This document shows positions 20,680 to 29,459 of a DNA stretch of 64,000 nt, one piece after another (the first letter of the stretch is position 1; the number at the start of each line of letters is the position of its first letter). Under the pieces are notes generated by a model. The model made no database searches. It saw nothing but the letters and a program-made list of their open reading frames with translations, and had not been told where the DNA came from. Source of the DNA: Mesorhizobium loti (lineage in GTDB: Bacteria; Pseudomonadota; Alphaproteobacteria; Rhizobiales; Rhizobiaceae); NCBI GenBank assembly GCA_002356515.1, contig AP017605.1, positions 310,001 to 374,000 of the forward strand, read 5' to 3'. Both the position numbers and the translations under genes were made by a program.

Positions 20680-21612
20680 TTACGTCGCACTGTCTCTGAA
20701 ATCAGCAACTCGGGCGATGGTGCCGATCACATTGACGAGAAGGCGCGCGGCGGTCAGCGCCGACAGGCCGTCCATGTCGGCGGGTGGGTAGAGCTCGACA
20801 AGGTCGAATCCCGCGATCCTGGCGCGCTTGCCGAGGCCGGCGACCATGTCGATCGCCTGAGTGTAGGTAAGGCCGCCTGGCGTACGCGCCGCCACGCCGG
20901 GCATGATGCCGGGATCGAGGCTGTCACAGTCGAAGGTGACGACGACCCGTGCGCCTTCCGGAATATGCCGGAGTGCTGCTTCCACGCCTTGAGTATGAAC
21001 CTCGCGCGCGGTCACGAAACGGCTGCCATAGTGCCGCGCCGCTTCGATTTCAGCGAGGCGCGCGCTGCCGACGCTGCGCAGGCCGACTTGCACCATGCCC
21101 GCGACATGCGGCATCTCGCTCGCCCTTCGCATCGGGCTCGAATAGCCGTAGCGTTCGCCATGCACCTCGTCGCGCCAGTCGATATGCGCATCTATCTGCA
21201 GGATCCAGATCGGTCCGTGATCGGCAAAGCCGGCAAGGAACGGAATGACGACGGAATCGTCACCGCCAAGCAGGATCGGCACGGCGGGTAAGGACAGAAT
21301 TTCGCGCGTCTTCGCTTCGATCCGGGTCCTGTTTTCGGCATTGTCGTGCAGGATGGTCGAGATGTCGCCGACGTCGACGCAGCACACCGGCTTGTCGTCG
21401 AACAACGGACCGCCGAGATCGAAATCCCAGTGCCCGACAAGCGGGGCATCATCCTGGCTCGCGGCACGGATGGCGTCGGCGGCCAAGGCATGGCCGCTGC
21501 TGTCCTTGCCGGGATAGGTGCTGCCGTGGCCGGCTCCGAAGATCACCGCACGAGGCGTGCGGCCATCGGCGAGGCGATCGCGAAGGCCGAGAAAGGAAGG
21601 TGAGGCGGTCAT
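20680..21612 (-). CDS. Ureohydrolase (agmatinase/arginase family)
   Basis: A binuclear-manganese ureohydrolase hydrolysing a guanidino group to urea. Two metal motifs are intact: DAHIDWRD and FDCDSLDPG. The first motif reads GGDDS at about residues 124-128, counting from the upstream GTG, instead of the usual GGDHS, so one metal-ligand His is Asp. GHGSTYPG at the N-terminus and GFDLVELYPPAD at the C-terminus fit agmatinase-like enzymes. I use the ATG giving MTASPSFLG; a GTG eight codons upstream is possible. The exact substrate is undetermined. Confidence 0.85.
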   Translation of the reverse strand: MTASPSFLGLRDRLADGRTPRAVIFGAGHGSTYPGKDSSGHALAADAIRAASQDDAPLVGHWDFDLGGPLFDDKPVCCVDVGDISTILHDNAENRTRIEAKTREILSLPAVPILLGGDDSVVIPFLAGFADHGPIWILQIDAHIDWRDEVHGERYGYSSPMRRASEMPHVAGMVQVGLRSVGSARLAEIEAARHYGSRFVTAREVHTQGVEAALRHIPEGARVVVTFDCDSLDPGIMPGVAARTPGGLTYTQAIDMVAGLGKRARIAGFDLVELYPPADMDGLSALTAARLLVNVIGTIARVADFRDSAT

Positions 21613-21838
21613 TCTTGATGGTCCTGTCTCAAGCACGACCGCAGGCTAGTTGCTTCGCCGCCTCGAAGCCATCGCCGAAATCGTTGGCGGGCTATCGCGC
21701 ATGGGTCAAAGCGGGCGCGTTCGATTCGTAGGACTTGAACGCAACCACATCGCGGCGTGGTGGAGGGGCGGGGTGTGACCCATGCGGAACAAGGCGATGG
21801 CGGAGCAACCGCCATCGCTTGAGGCGCAATAGCTGCGT

Positions 21839-22486
21839 TCAATCGGCGGGCCCAGCGAACAAGATGAGATTGCCGTCTGGATCAAGGACAATGAAGTTCC
21901 TCGCCCCCCAAGGTTCTTTCTTCAGTCCTTGGTGGAAGCTCACACCGGCGGCTTGATACTCCAAAAAGAGTTGTTTGATCTCCGCTGCGGCATCGACAGT
22001 GATCGAAGCCGACAGAAGGTGTTCGCGCTGGCGTATATTCCCGACAAAGACCGGCTCGCAAACAAGCCGCATGCAAAGTCGAGCATGGTCACGCTTGACC
22101 ATGCCGTAGAACGGTGGGTCACCATAAACGAAGTCGACTGTGAAGCCGAGCTTCGACGTGAAGAAATCGCAAGACGCCTTGAGGTCGGTGACATAAAGTT
22201 GCGCTTCGGTTCCGCTGAGGATCGGTGGCGTCATCGCGTGCTTGAATTGAGTGTTCATGGCCGGGCCTCCTGCTTTGAGCGCCTGCCATCCCTCGAAACC
22301 CAATTGGCGAGCTACAAGCTCCTGCGCATCGCTGAGCCTGAACGATGCCTCCAGCACCTGATTGTCATCAAGGTGCCGAAACCGCGGCAAAGCGGCTCTG
22401 ATCTCGGCTGCGACCGGATGGTATCGATCACGATGCCAGCGCAGATATTGCTTTGCCTGCTTCTTCAGGTTTTCGAGGTTTGGCAT
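21839..22486 (-). CDS. VOC-family protein with N-terminal helical domain
   Basis: About 215 residues. The N-terminal 70 residues (MPNLENLKKQAKQYLRWHRD..., DAQELVARQLGFEGWQAL) form a helical domain also found at the start of some ankyrin-repeat proteins. The C-terminal part is a glyoxalase/bleomycin-resistance VOC domain (AQLYVTDLKASCDFFTSKLGF to NFIVLDPDGNLILFAG). Metal ligands are not obvious, so enzyme or binding function is open. Earlier ATGs at 22522 and 22558 are in frame. Confidence 0.8.
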   Translation of the reverse strand: MPNLENLKKQAKQYLRWHRDRYHPVAAEIRAALPRFRHLDDNQVLEASFRLSDAQELVARQLGFEGWQALKAGGPAMNTQFKHAMTPPILSGTEAQLYVTDLKASCDFFTSKLGFTVDFVYGDPPFYGMVKRDHARLCMRLVCEPVFVGNIRQREHLLSASITVDAAAEIKQLFLEYQAAGVSFHQGLKKEPWGARNFIVLDPDGNLILFAGPAD

Positions 22487-22685
22487 GGGCGCGGCTACGG
22501 TTTGCACATCGTAGGTGGGCATTGCCCCTTCGGCCTCGGCCGGTGCGCCCCACGGCAACTACCTGACAGTGCCAGTGTCGACGGCGGATTGTCAACGGCG
22601 GCTATCGTCGGCCATCCATATCCACAACGCCGCTGAAACCGTGAACACCGACGTCACGGCTGGACGATGAGCTGGCGGATCTGAA

Positions 22686-23033
22686 ATGATATCGGTTCCG
22701 GAGGAAACGAAGCTGACAAGATTCTCGTCGCGGGCAGGGCTGCTTATCGGCCTGTGCTTCACGCCCATCGCGCTGCTGCTGGCGCTTTTCTCGGCCGGAG
22801 CTGGGCATGGGGACTATGTTCTGGCGCGCCTTCTCTATCCGATACCCATGTTGGCGACGCTATTGACCAACAACACTATCACCGGCTTGTCCGTGGGGCT
22901 GGCTGTGGTGCAATTTCCCGCTTATGGAGCCTTCGCTGCTCCAGGCGGCGGCATCAGATGGCTGTCCCTTGGCACATCCTGCACGCTGTTGCAATCGCAG
23001 CCGCCTTCAGTGGGGCTTCTCGACTATTTCTAA
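22686..23033 (+). CDS. Small membrane protein, possibly frameshifted
   Basis: A 115-residue product with three hydrophobic stretches (LLIGLCFTPIALLLALFSA, a LLYPIPMLATLLT stretch, LSVGLAVVQFPAYGAF). From about 22970 the reading looks unlike a membrane protein (SCTLLQSQPPSVG), while the next frame gives WHILHAVAIAAAFSGASRLF. This suggests a one-base frameshift or sequencing error near 22970, with the true gene ending near 23095. Family not recognised. Confidence 0.5.
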   Translation: MISVPEETKLTRFSSRAGLLIGLCFTPIALLLALFSAGAGHGDYVLARLLYPIPMLATLLTNNTITGLSVGLAVVQFPAYGAFAAPGGGIRWLSLGTSCTLLQSQPPSVGLLDYF

Positions 23034-23206
23034 GGACCGCAGCTGCTGCATCAAAGGACAGCCGCATTGCTATATCTAAAAGTCGCATAAGATAGATTAT
23101 GGAACTGGAGCGTTGACCAGCAGCTGGAAATTGCTGCTGATTTTCATAGGCTTGGCACGACCGATGCGTATTGCCCTGAGCTGACGGCCAACGCTACGCT
23201 GCGTGA

Positions 23207-23968
23207 ATGACGACAGCAAAGCCCGAGATCGAAGCGGCCATTGAAGTGTTCGTGCATGGCTACAGCACGGGCAGAAGCCGCACCTTTCCTTATGCGGCCA
23301 GCCGCGTCGGACCATTGTGGCTGATGCGCGATGCCGAGCGCAAGAATCCTCGTGACTACCGCAGAGAGGAATGGGTCGTCCATGACGTCGCTGCCGAGCA
23401 AGCTGATGCGGTCGTGCGGCAGCATGCGCGGCCGGGTTTTGCCATTTCGGTGGTTGTCGCGAATGGCGAACCGGATCAGCCGGTGCGAACGGCCTACAAA
23501 GCTCTCGGCTACAGACTGCTGAGGACGGAAGGCTTTTTCGTCCAGCCACTGCGCCGGATACCGAGCCCGCCGGCTGTCGCTTCGATCGAACGCGTGCAGA
23601 CCGTCGAACGTGCCGCACAATTGGCAAAGATCATCCGCAGACGGCCCATTGGCGACGATCTGCTCGGCAACGACGCGCCGTTCCGGCAGTATGTGGCGGT
23701 GGACGGCGACGCTATTGTCGGGCGCGTGCTCAGCGTGGATGCCACCGGCGCCAGCTGGTGCGAGGCCATGTTTGTCGAGCCTTCTCATCGGCGCCGCGGC
23801 ATCGGTCAGGCGCTGATGGCTAAGATGCTGCACGACGATCGGGCCCATGGATCGCGCTGCTCGGTGCTGATGGCGACGCACGCCGGAGCGCTGCTTTACC
23901 CCCGCATGGGCTATGAGCGGATTGGAACGCTGCTGATATTCAGTCCAAAGAGCCAAACGCCCTCATGA
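23207..23968 (+). CDS. GNAT-family N-acetyltransferase
   Basis: A 253-residue protein whose C-terminal part (about 160-250) is a GNAT acetyltransferase. The acetyl-CoA pyrophosphate-binding loop is RRRGIGQALMAKM after the MFVEPSHR strand, and the ending is LYPRMGYERIGTLLIF. The N-terminal 150 residues are a separate domain not recognised. Substrate unknown. Confidence 0.85.
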   Translation: MTTAKPEIEAAIEVFVHGYSTGRSRTFPYAASRVGPLWLMRDAERKNPRDYRREEWVVHDVAAEQADAVVRQHARPGFAISVVVANGEPDQPVRTAYKALGYRLLRTEGFFVQPLRRIPSPPAVASIERVQTVERAAQLAKIIRRRPIGDDLLGNDAPFRQYVAVDGDAIVGRVLSVDATGASWCEAMFVEPSHRRRGIGQALMAKMLHDDRAHGSRCSVLMATHAGALLYPRMGYERIGTLLIFSPKSQTPS

Positions 23969-23981
23969 GAGGTCGTTCATA

Positions 23982-24800
23982 TCACGCTGATTCATAAGGA
24001 ATTTCGATCACCATGCCGTCATAGGCCGGCACCACATGATCAGGAGTCTCGGCCATCACTGTGGCATAGTCGAGCGGCACATGCATGTGGGTCAGCACGG
24101 CATTCCTGGGCGCCAGCCTCCCGATCCATTCCAGCGCCTGGCCGAGCGACAGATGGCTGGGATGGGTGTTGTACTGAAGCGCGTCGATGACCAGCATTTC
24201 CAGGCCGCGCAGCCGCGCGGCTGTGGCGTCGGGAAAGCCGCTGATATCAGGGCAATAGGCCAGACCGCCGATGCGGAAGCCGAGCGAGATGATGTCGCCA
24301 TGGAATTGCGGCAGCGGCTCGAGGGTGAGGGCGCCCCCCTCACCTTCGATCACGACAGGCTTCGCGTGGTCGATGATATGCGCCCGCACGATCGGCGGAT
24401 AGGAACTGCCCGGTGGCGTCTCGAAGCAATAGCCGAACGCCTGCCGCAGGCGCAGCATCGTCGGCTGGTCGGCATGGATGTCGATCAGGCGGCGCTGCTC
24501 CTGCACATAGCCGCGCAGATCGTCGATGCCATGGATATGGTCGGCATGCGGGTGCGTGTAGACGACCGCATCGATGCGTTTGACCGAAGCGAGCAGCATC
24601 TGCTCTCGGAAATCCGGCCCGGTGTCGATAACCACGGTGGTGCGGCCGCCATCGGCTGCAATCCGCTCGACCAGCGCTGCCGTGCGCATGCGCCGGTTCC
24701 GTGGATTGGCCGGGTCGCAATTGCCCCAGTCGCCGGTGATGCGCGGCGTACCTGGCGACGAGCCGCAGCCGAGAATGGTGAGGCGCAGCCGGTTGGTCAT
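23982..24800 (-). CDS. MBL-fold metal-dependent hydrolase (PhnP-like)
   Basis: About 272 residues. The metallo-beta-lactamase signature HPHADHIHGID and later His/Asp ligands (PQFHGD, ISGFPDA, LTHMHV) are present, and GCGSSPGTPRITGDWG resembles PhnP-like phosphodiesterases. It is the last gene of the rlpA/tmk-type minus-strand operon, after metG and tatD. I use the ATG just after the tatD stop; an in-frame ATG four codons upstream overlaps tatD. Confidence 0.88.
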   Translation of the reverse strand: MTNRLRLTILGCGSSPGTPRITGDWGNCDPANPRNRRMRTAALVERIAADGGRTTVVIDTGPDFREQMLLASVKRIDAVVYTHPHADHIHGIDDLRGYVQEQRRLIDIHADQPTMLRLRQAFGYCFETPPGSSYPPIVRAHIIDHAKPVVIEGEGGALTLEPLPQFHGDIISLGFRIGGLAYCPDISGFPDATAARLRGLEMLVIDALQYNTHPSHLSLGQALEWIGRLAPRNAVLTHMHVPLDYATVMAETPDHVVPAYDGMVIEIPYESA

Positions 24801-24804
24801 CGTT

Positions 24805-25599
24805 TCAGGCACTCTGTTCGGCAGGCCGTGGCATCTTGCCGAACAGCCGGAAGAAATTGTTCGTCGTCAGATCCGCGACTTCAGCCTCGCTGACGCCAAT
24901 CGTTTCGGCCAGCACCTTGGCTGTGTGCGCGACATAGGCCGGCTCATTGCGCTTGCCGCGAAACGGGATCGGCGCCAGATAGGGCGCGTCGGTTTCGACG
25001 AGCAGCCGGTCATGCGGCACGTCGGCGGCGATGGCGCGCAGTTCGGCCGAATTCTTGAAGGTCAGGATGCCCGAGAACGACACATAGCCGCCGAGCGCGA
25101 CGCCCACCTCGGCCAGCCGGCGTCCGGAGGAGAAACAATGCAGGATGAAGGGGAAGGCGCCCTTCCCTGTTTCGTCCGCGAGAATGGCCGCCATGTCGTC
25201 ATCGGCATCGCGCGAATGGATGACCAGAGGCAGGCCGGTCTCGCGAGCGGCGGCAATGTGATTGCGAAAACCCTGCGCCTGCGCGTCGCGCGGCGCCTTG
25301 TCGTAGAAATAATCCAGCCCCGCCTCGCCGATCGCCACCACCTTCGGATGAGCCGACAGACGGACAAGCTCCGCAGCGGTGACGTCGAGCTCCTCGGCGG
25401 CATTGTGCGGATGGGTGCCGACCGAGCAAAAAACCTCGTCGAAAGTCTCAGCGATTTCAAGTATTTGCTGAAAGCGCTTCACACGGGTCGAGATCGTCAC
25501 CATGCGGCCGATGCCGGCCGCTTTGGCGCGGGCGACAATGGCCGCCCGCTCCTCGGCGAAATCCGGAAAGTCCAGATGGCAGTGGCTGTCGACGAGCAT
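24805..25599 (-). CDS. tatD: TatD-family 3'-5' exonuclease/DNase
   Basis: A 264-residue amidohydrolase-fold metal nuclease. Motifs: [11 protein letters not shown] (metal His-x-His), the GEAGLDYFYDKA segment, IHSRDADDD, ILHCFSSG and the final ETDAPYLAP. Despite its name, TatD is not needed for Tat export. The start codon overlaps the metG stop by one base (TGATG), indicating coupling. Confidence 0.95.
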   Translation of the reverse strand: MLVDSHCHLDFPDFAEERAAIVARAKAAGIGRMVTISTRVKRFQQILEIAETFDEVFCSVGTHPHNAAEELDVTAAELVRLSAHPKVVAIGEAGLDYFYDKAPRDAQAQGFRNHIAAARETGLPLVIHSRDADDDMAAILADETGKGAFPFILHCFSSGRRLAEVGVALGGYVSFSGILTFKNSAELRAIAADVPHDRLLVETDAPYLAPIPFRGKRNEPAYVAHTAKVLAETIGVSEAEVADLTTNNFFRLFGKMPRPAEQSA

Positions 25600-27152
25600 C
25601 AGGCGTTCGCACCCGGCTGTTCGACATAACGCGGAAACACGCCTTCCGGCACCGGCAATGCCGTGCCGGAAACCAGCGCATGGTCGGCATGGACATGCTC
25701 GAAGTTCCGCTTGTCCGCCGGCACCGCCAGCAGGTCGAGCAGCTTGGCGGCCGACCCCGGAATGTAAGGCTGGCTCAGAAGTGCGACGCGACGGACGATT
25801 TCGGCGGTCGTCCACAGCACCGTTTCCATTCGCACCGGGTCGGTCTTCTTCAGCGCCCAAGGCTCCTGAGACGTGAAATAGCGATCGGCTTCGGCGGCCA
25901 CGCCGAAGATCGCCGCCAATGCCAGATGAATGCCCTGCTCCGCCATTGCCTTGCGCGCCGTACCAAGCGCTTCCACTGCCTGGTCGAGGATCGCACCGTC
26001 GGCTTCGGTCAGCTCGCCACGCTGCGGCACCGCGCCGCCACAATTCGCGGCGATCATCTTCAGCGAGCGTTGTGTCAGATTGCCGAGACCATTGGCGAGG
26101 TCGGCATTGGTGCGGTTGACGATCGCTTCATGGCTGTAGCTGCCGTCCTGGCCGAACGGCACCTCGCGCAGGAAGAAATAGCGCACCTGGTCGACACCGT
26201 AATGGTCGACCATGGTGAACGGGTCGATGACGTTGCCGACCGATTTCGACATCTTCTCGCCGCGGTTGAACAGGAAGCCGTGACCGAAGACGCGCTTCGG
26301 CAGCGGGATGCCTGCCGACATCAGGAAGGCCGGCCAGTAGACCGCATGGAAGCGCACAATGTCCTTACCGATGATGTGCGCATCGGCCGGCCAGAAACGC
26401 CATTTCTCATCATTTTCATGGGGATAACCGACGCCGGTGATGTAATTGGTCAGGGCGTCGACCCAAACATACATGACGTGCTTCTCGTCGCCAGGCACCG
26501 GCACGCCCCAGTCGAAGGTGGTGCGCGAGATCGACAAATCCCTGAGCCCGGATTTGACGAAGCTCATCACTTCGTTGCGGCGCTCAGCCGGGCCGATGAA
26601 GTCGGGCTGGTTTTCGTAGAGCGCAATGAGCTTGTCCTGATAGGCCGACAGCCGGAAGAAATAGCTTTCTTCCTCGACCCATTCGACCGGCGTTCCCTGC
26701 GGCCCGTAGCGGACATTGTCGGGACGGACCTCCGTCTCTTCCTCGCCGTAATAGGCTTCGTCGCGCACCGAGTACCAGCCGGCATAGCCGCCCTTGTAGA
26801 TGTCGCCATTGGCGTCCATCGCCCTCCAGATCGCCTGCGAGGACGCATAGTGGCGCTCTTCCGTGGTGCGGATGAAATCGTCATTGGAGGCGTTGAGCGC
26901 GGTCGCCATGCGCTTGAAATCGGCGGAGTTGCGGTCGGCCAGTTCGCGCGCCGAAATGCCTTCGCGTTTTGCCGTCTGCAGCATCTTGATGCCGTGCTCG
27001 TCCGTGCCGGTGAGGAAGAACACGTCCTTGCCGTCGAGCCGCTGGAAGCGCGCAAGCGCGTCGGTGGCGATCAGTTCGTAGGCATGGCCGATATGCGGCT
27101 TGCCGTTCGGATAGGAAATCGCGGTCGTGATGTAGAATGTGTCGCGTGACAT
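25599..27152 (-). CDS. metG: Methionyl-tRNA synthetase
   Basis: A class I aminoacyl-tRNA synthetase of 517 residues. HIGH motif PHIGHAYE near residue 20, KMSKS motif GEKMSKSVG near 300, and the substrate-binding TGTDEHGIK are intact. The C-terminal tRNA-binding EMAP domain is missing, normal for alphaproteobacterial MetG. The ATG giving [10 protein letters not shown] is chosen; upstream codons are not conserved. In related genomes metG directly follows holB; here a two-gene cassette intervenes. Confidence 0.96.
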   Translation of the reverse strand: MSRDTFYITTAISYPNGKPHIGHAYELIATDALARFQRLDGKDVFFLTGTDEHGIKMLQTAKREGISARELADRNSADFKRMATALNASNDDFIRTTEERHYASSQAIWRAMDANGDIYKGGYAGWYSVRDEAYYGEEETEVRPDNVRYGPQGTPVEWVEEESYFFRLSAYQDKLIALYENQPDFIGPAERRNEVMSFVKSGLRDLSISRTTFDWGVPVPGDEKHVMYVWVDALTNYITGVGYPHENDEKWRFWPADAHIIGKDIVRFHAVYWPAFLMSAGIPLPKRVFGHGFLFNRGEKMSKSVGNVIDPFTMVDHYGVDQVRYFFLREVPFGQDGSYSHEAIVNRTNADLANGLGNLTQRSLKMIAANCGGAVPQRGELTEADGAILDQAVEALGTARKAMAEQGIHLALAAIFGVAAEADRYFTSQEPWALKKTDPVRMETVLWTTAEIVRRVALLSQPYIPGSAAKLLDLLAVPADKRNFEHVHADHALVSGTALPVPEGVFPRYVEQPGANA

Positions 27153-27235
27153 GAATGAACCATCATGAATGTCTGAATGGAAGCCGTGGCGGTGGATATC
27201 GCATCGGAATGGTGATTGCCATCCCGGTGGGGCCG

Positions 27236-27343
27236 TCACATTCGCATCGCAGACTTCAGGCGGTCGATCATGGTCAAGGCGTGCTGCTTCTTGTCGGGAT
27301 TGTCGGTGTCGGTCTCAGATATCGCGTCCGGCGCCTCATGCCA
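27236..27343 (-). pseudogene. Orphan holB 3'-end fragment (displaced tail)
   Basis: The minus strand encodes a tail very similar to the C-terminus of HolB ([20 protein letters not shown], then [13 protein letters not shown]) but ends in Met-Arg-Met rather than at Met. It has no start and is not joined to a holB body. Compared with the intact HolB end it has Leu to Pro, Tyr to Asp and Leu to Pro changes, the pattern of an unused copy. It abuts metG, where the real holB 3' end would be expected. Confidence 0.8.
27252..27343. repeat. Left copy of 92-bp imperfect direct repeat
   Basis: Aligns without gaps to 29470-29561 with an offset of 2218 bases; I count nine mismatches in 92. Both copies are holB 3' coding sequence in the same orientation. 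Together they flank the two-gene cassette. Confidence 0.85.
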
Positions 27344-27458
27344 AGTCCCGCGCTGCGTCTGGGCCCCGATCATGGCACCGGGTCCAGAGCCGCTCGTGGG
27401 CCGTTGCAAAGGCAAGTCGCGATCCGTAGTTTCGCGGCGGTGCAAAAGGCAGACCGGC

Positions 27459-28559
27459 ATGGCCACGACCACGCAATATGATCCGCGGCAGGCGCTCGAT
27501 GCGCGCTTGCGTCAGGCCGGCGCCAGCAAAACCGTCTACGCCCTCGTCACGCCCGAGATCGAATCTGTGAAGGCCGAACTGCTCGGCAACAGCGGGGGAA
27601 ACGGTCCCGATCCAATCCGCGTCGCCTATCTCGATCAGTTTCGCCATGCCTGGACCGGAAAGCAGAACGCACTGCACAGGCGGTTCTTCGACACCTGGCT
27701 CGGCTGGGCCAAGCCGATGGCGCCGCTGAACGCGGCGGACTTTCCCTTCAGCTATCCGACATCAGGTGCCAGCGAGCCACTTTTCCATTTGATTGCCGAT
27801 TACGGCAACCGCGCACGAATCGAGAGGTTTTCGCCTCGGCTCGTTATCTTTCGCGGCGAATATGAGGGCTACAAGGCCTATGCGGAAGCCTGCGGCGTTG
27901 CGGTCGCGGAATATGAACGCCATGCCTGGCGCGATGTCGCCGACACCGTGGAGCCCCTCGATTTGCTTTGTCTCAGCCAACCCTCGGCCATCGACGGCAT
28001 GGTGTGGCCACAGGCCAATGCCTTTCTGCGTCTGTTGAGCCAACGCGCCAACCCGGCCCAGCTCGTCCTTGATTTGACCTATGTCGGGGCGACTGCCGAG
28101 GCTCCGCCAGAGACGATCCTCGCCGACGCGCCTTGCGTGAGCGCCGTGGTGATCAGCCTGTCCAAGCCGTTCGGCGCCTATTACGACCGCATAGGCGGCG
28201 TGTTCTGCCGATCGGAGAATCTCGGTCTGTTTGGCAATCAGTGGTTCAAGAACCTGACATCGCTGCAGCTGGGAATACGGCTGATGGAGCGGTTCGACGT
28301 TTTCGCCATGGCGCGCCGCTACACCGGCATTCAAGGCAGCGTCGCCGAACATGCAGGCCATGCGCTCGGCCTTGCCTTGACGCCGGCGGACGTCTTCATC
28401 CTTGCCCAGGCCGTGGCAGGCGCTGAGCATGATCCCGATCTGGCTGCGTATCTGACGCGCGCCCCCGGCGCCGTCGATGCCCGGCCACGCTTGTGCCTGA
28501 CGCCAGGCATGGCGGAGCGGATCGGCATGGCCAGCCCGAATTCCGGAACGCTGTCATGA
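27459..28559 (+). CDS. Fold-type I PLP-dependent enzyme, function unknown
   Basis: A 366-residue protein with aminotransferase-class-I landmarks: SYPTSGASEPLFHLIADYG (phosphate-binding turn), LCLSQPSAIDGMVWP in the place of the NPxNPxG segment, LVLDLTYVGA with the Asp that binds the PLP nitrogen, and the Schiff-base lysine in VISLSKPFGAYYDR. It is not close to any aminotransferase I know, so transamination, decarboxylation or hydroxylation are all possible. It overlaps the next gene by ATGA. Both genes run against the surrounding holB-metG operon and lie between the holB-tail repeats. Confidence 0.75.
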   Translation: MATTTQYDPRQALDARLRQAGASKTVYALVTPEIESVKAELLGNSGGNGPDPIRVAYLDQFRHAWTGKQNALHRRFFDTWLGWAKPMAPLNAADFPFSYPTSGASEPLFHLIADYGNRARIERFSPRLVIFRGEYEGYKAYAEACGVAVAEYERHAWRDVADTVEPLDLLCLSQPSAIDGMVWPQANAFLRLLSQRANPAQLVLDLTYVGATAEAPPETILADAPCVSAVVISLSKPFGAYYDRIGGVFCRSENLGLFGNQWFKNLTSLQLGIRLMERFDVFAMARRYTGIQGSVAEHAGHALGLALTPADVFILAQAVAGAEHDPDLAAYLTRAPGAVDARPRLCLTPGMAERIGMASPNSGTLS

Positions 28560-29407
28560 AGAATTTGATCCCGCTCGTGACGAGCGACGACATCCATGCC
28601 CACTGCCTGGCACACTGGAAGACGGAAGCATTCCGGTCCTCGCATCGCGAGGGAGGCTATATCCACGGCATCGTCGACCAGTATGCCCGCCTGCCCCGCT
28701 TCAGCTGCGAGACCACCAACGACCGCCTGGAGCGTGCGCATTTCTGCACCTGGTGGGGGCTGACCATGCGCCGGGATGACTATGCAGCCCCGGCCATCGA
28801 AGACCTCTACCTGCTGCACGAAATCTGGCACGCCGCGCATATGCCTTTCATCCCGGGCATCGGATTCGAGGCTTTCCACGGCAAGATGGAGCGCAACGAA
28901 CTCGAGGCCAGCGTGGCGTCCGAGCTGCTGGTCTATTTCAAGATCGATGGGCTGAGACAAAGCGCCTTTCCCCATCCCATTTACGCGGACCGGTTTCTCA
29001 ACGATCCGGCGATGCGGCTGTTGTGGCGCGAGAACGAGGTCGTCGCCACCAACACATTGCTCGAGGCGCGCCGCAACGTCATGTATTCCAAGCCCGAAGG
29101 CGACATGGATTTGAGCGAGCGATGGATCCGCAAATTCACCATGCAGAACCGGCAATGGTCGATCGTCTGGGCCGACCGCTACCTCGATATCGAGGATCAT
29201 ATGCACCGGTTCCAGCAGATGGCGCTCGGCGGTGACAGGAAAGCAGCCGCGGATTTCCATGCCGACTGGATCGAAGTGGAAGCCGCCATGGACATGGTGG
29301 ACCACGTTCCTTTCCGCGACCATGCGCTGCTGTTCGCCACCATCTATTGGGCCAATCGGGCGAAATACGATGCAGCGCTTGCGGCGCAGCGGACAAGCCA
29401 GTCCTAG
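28556..29407 (+). CDS. Unknown protein with HEXXH motif, coupled to the PLP enzyme
   Basis: A 283-residue, mainly helical, soluble protein. Its most striking part is LYLLHEIWHAAHMPF near residue 90, holding HEIWH plus another His three residues on, followed by the acidic stretch MERNELEASVASE. These could bind zinc or iron. The spacing does not match biopterin-dependent hydroxylases or a metalloprotease I recognise, and no signal peptide is seen. The ATGA overlap with the PLP enzyme argues that the two proteins act together. No function is assigned. Confidence 0.65.
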   Translation: MKNLIPLVTSDDIHAHCLAHWKTEAFRSSHREGGYIHGIVDQYARLPRFSCETTNDRLERAHFCTWWGLTMRRDDYAAPAIEDLYLLHEIWHAAHMPFIPGIGFEAFHGKMERNELEASVASELLVYFKIDGLRQSAFPHPIYADRFLNDPAMRLLWRENEVVATNTLLEARRNVMYSKPEGDMDLSERWIRKFTMQNRQWSIVWADRYLDIEDHMHRFQQMALGGDRKAAADFHADWIEVEAAMDMVDHVPFRDHALLFATIYWANRAKYDAALAAQRTSQS

Positions 29408-29459
29408 GCACGACCTTGGGGCAGACCATATGAACGGCGATGCCGTTCCCAAAGCCTGT

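Noticed and set aside
25599..27239. Long plus-strand frame across metG (25680-27149)
   Set aside because: It is the antisense of metG, whose HIGH and KMSKS motifs prove the minus strand.
28556..29407. Calling the HEXXH protein a biopterin-dependent aromatic hydroxylase or a metalloprotease
   Set aside because: The spacing of His and acidic residues does not match either family closely enough.
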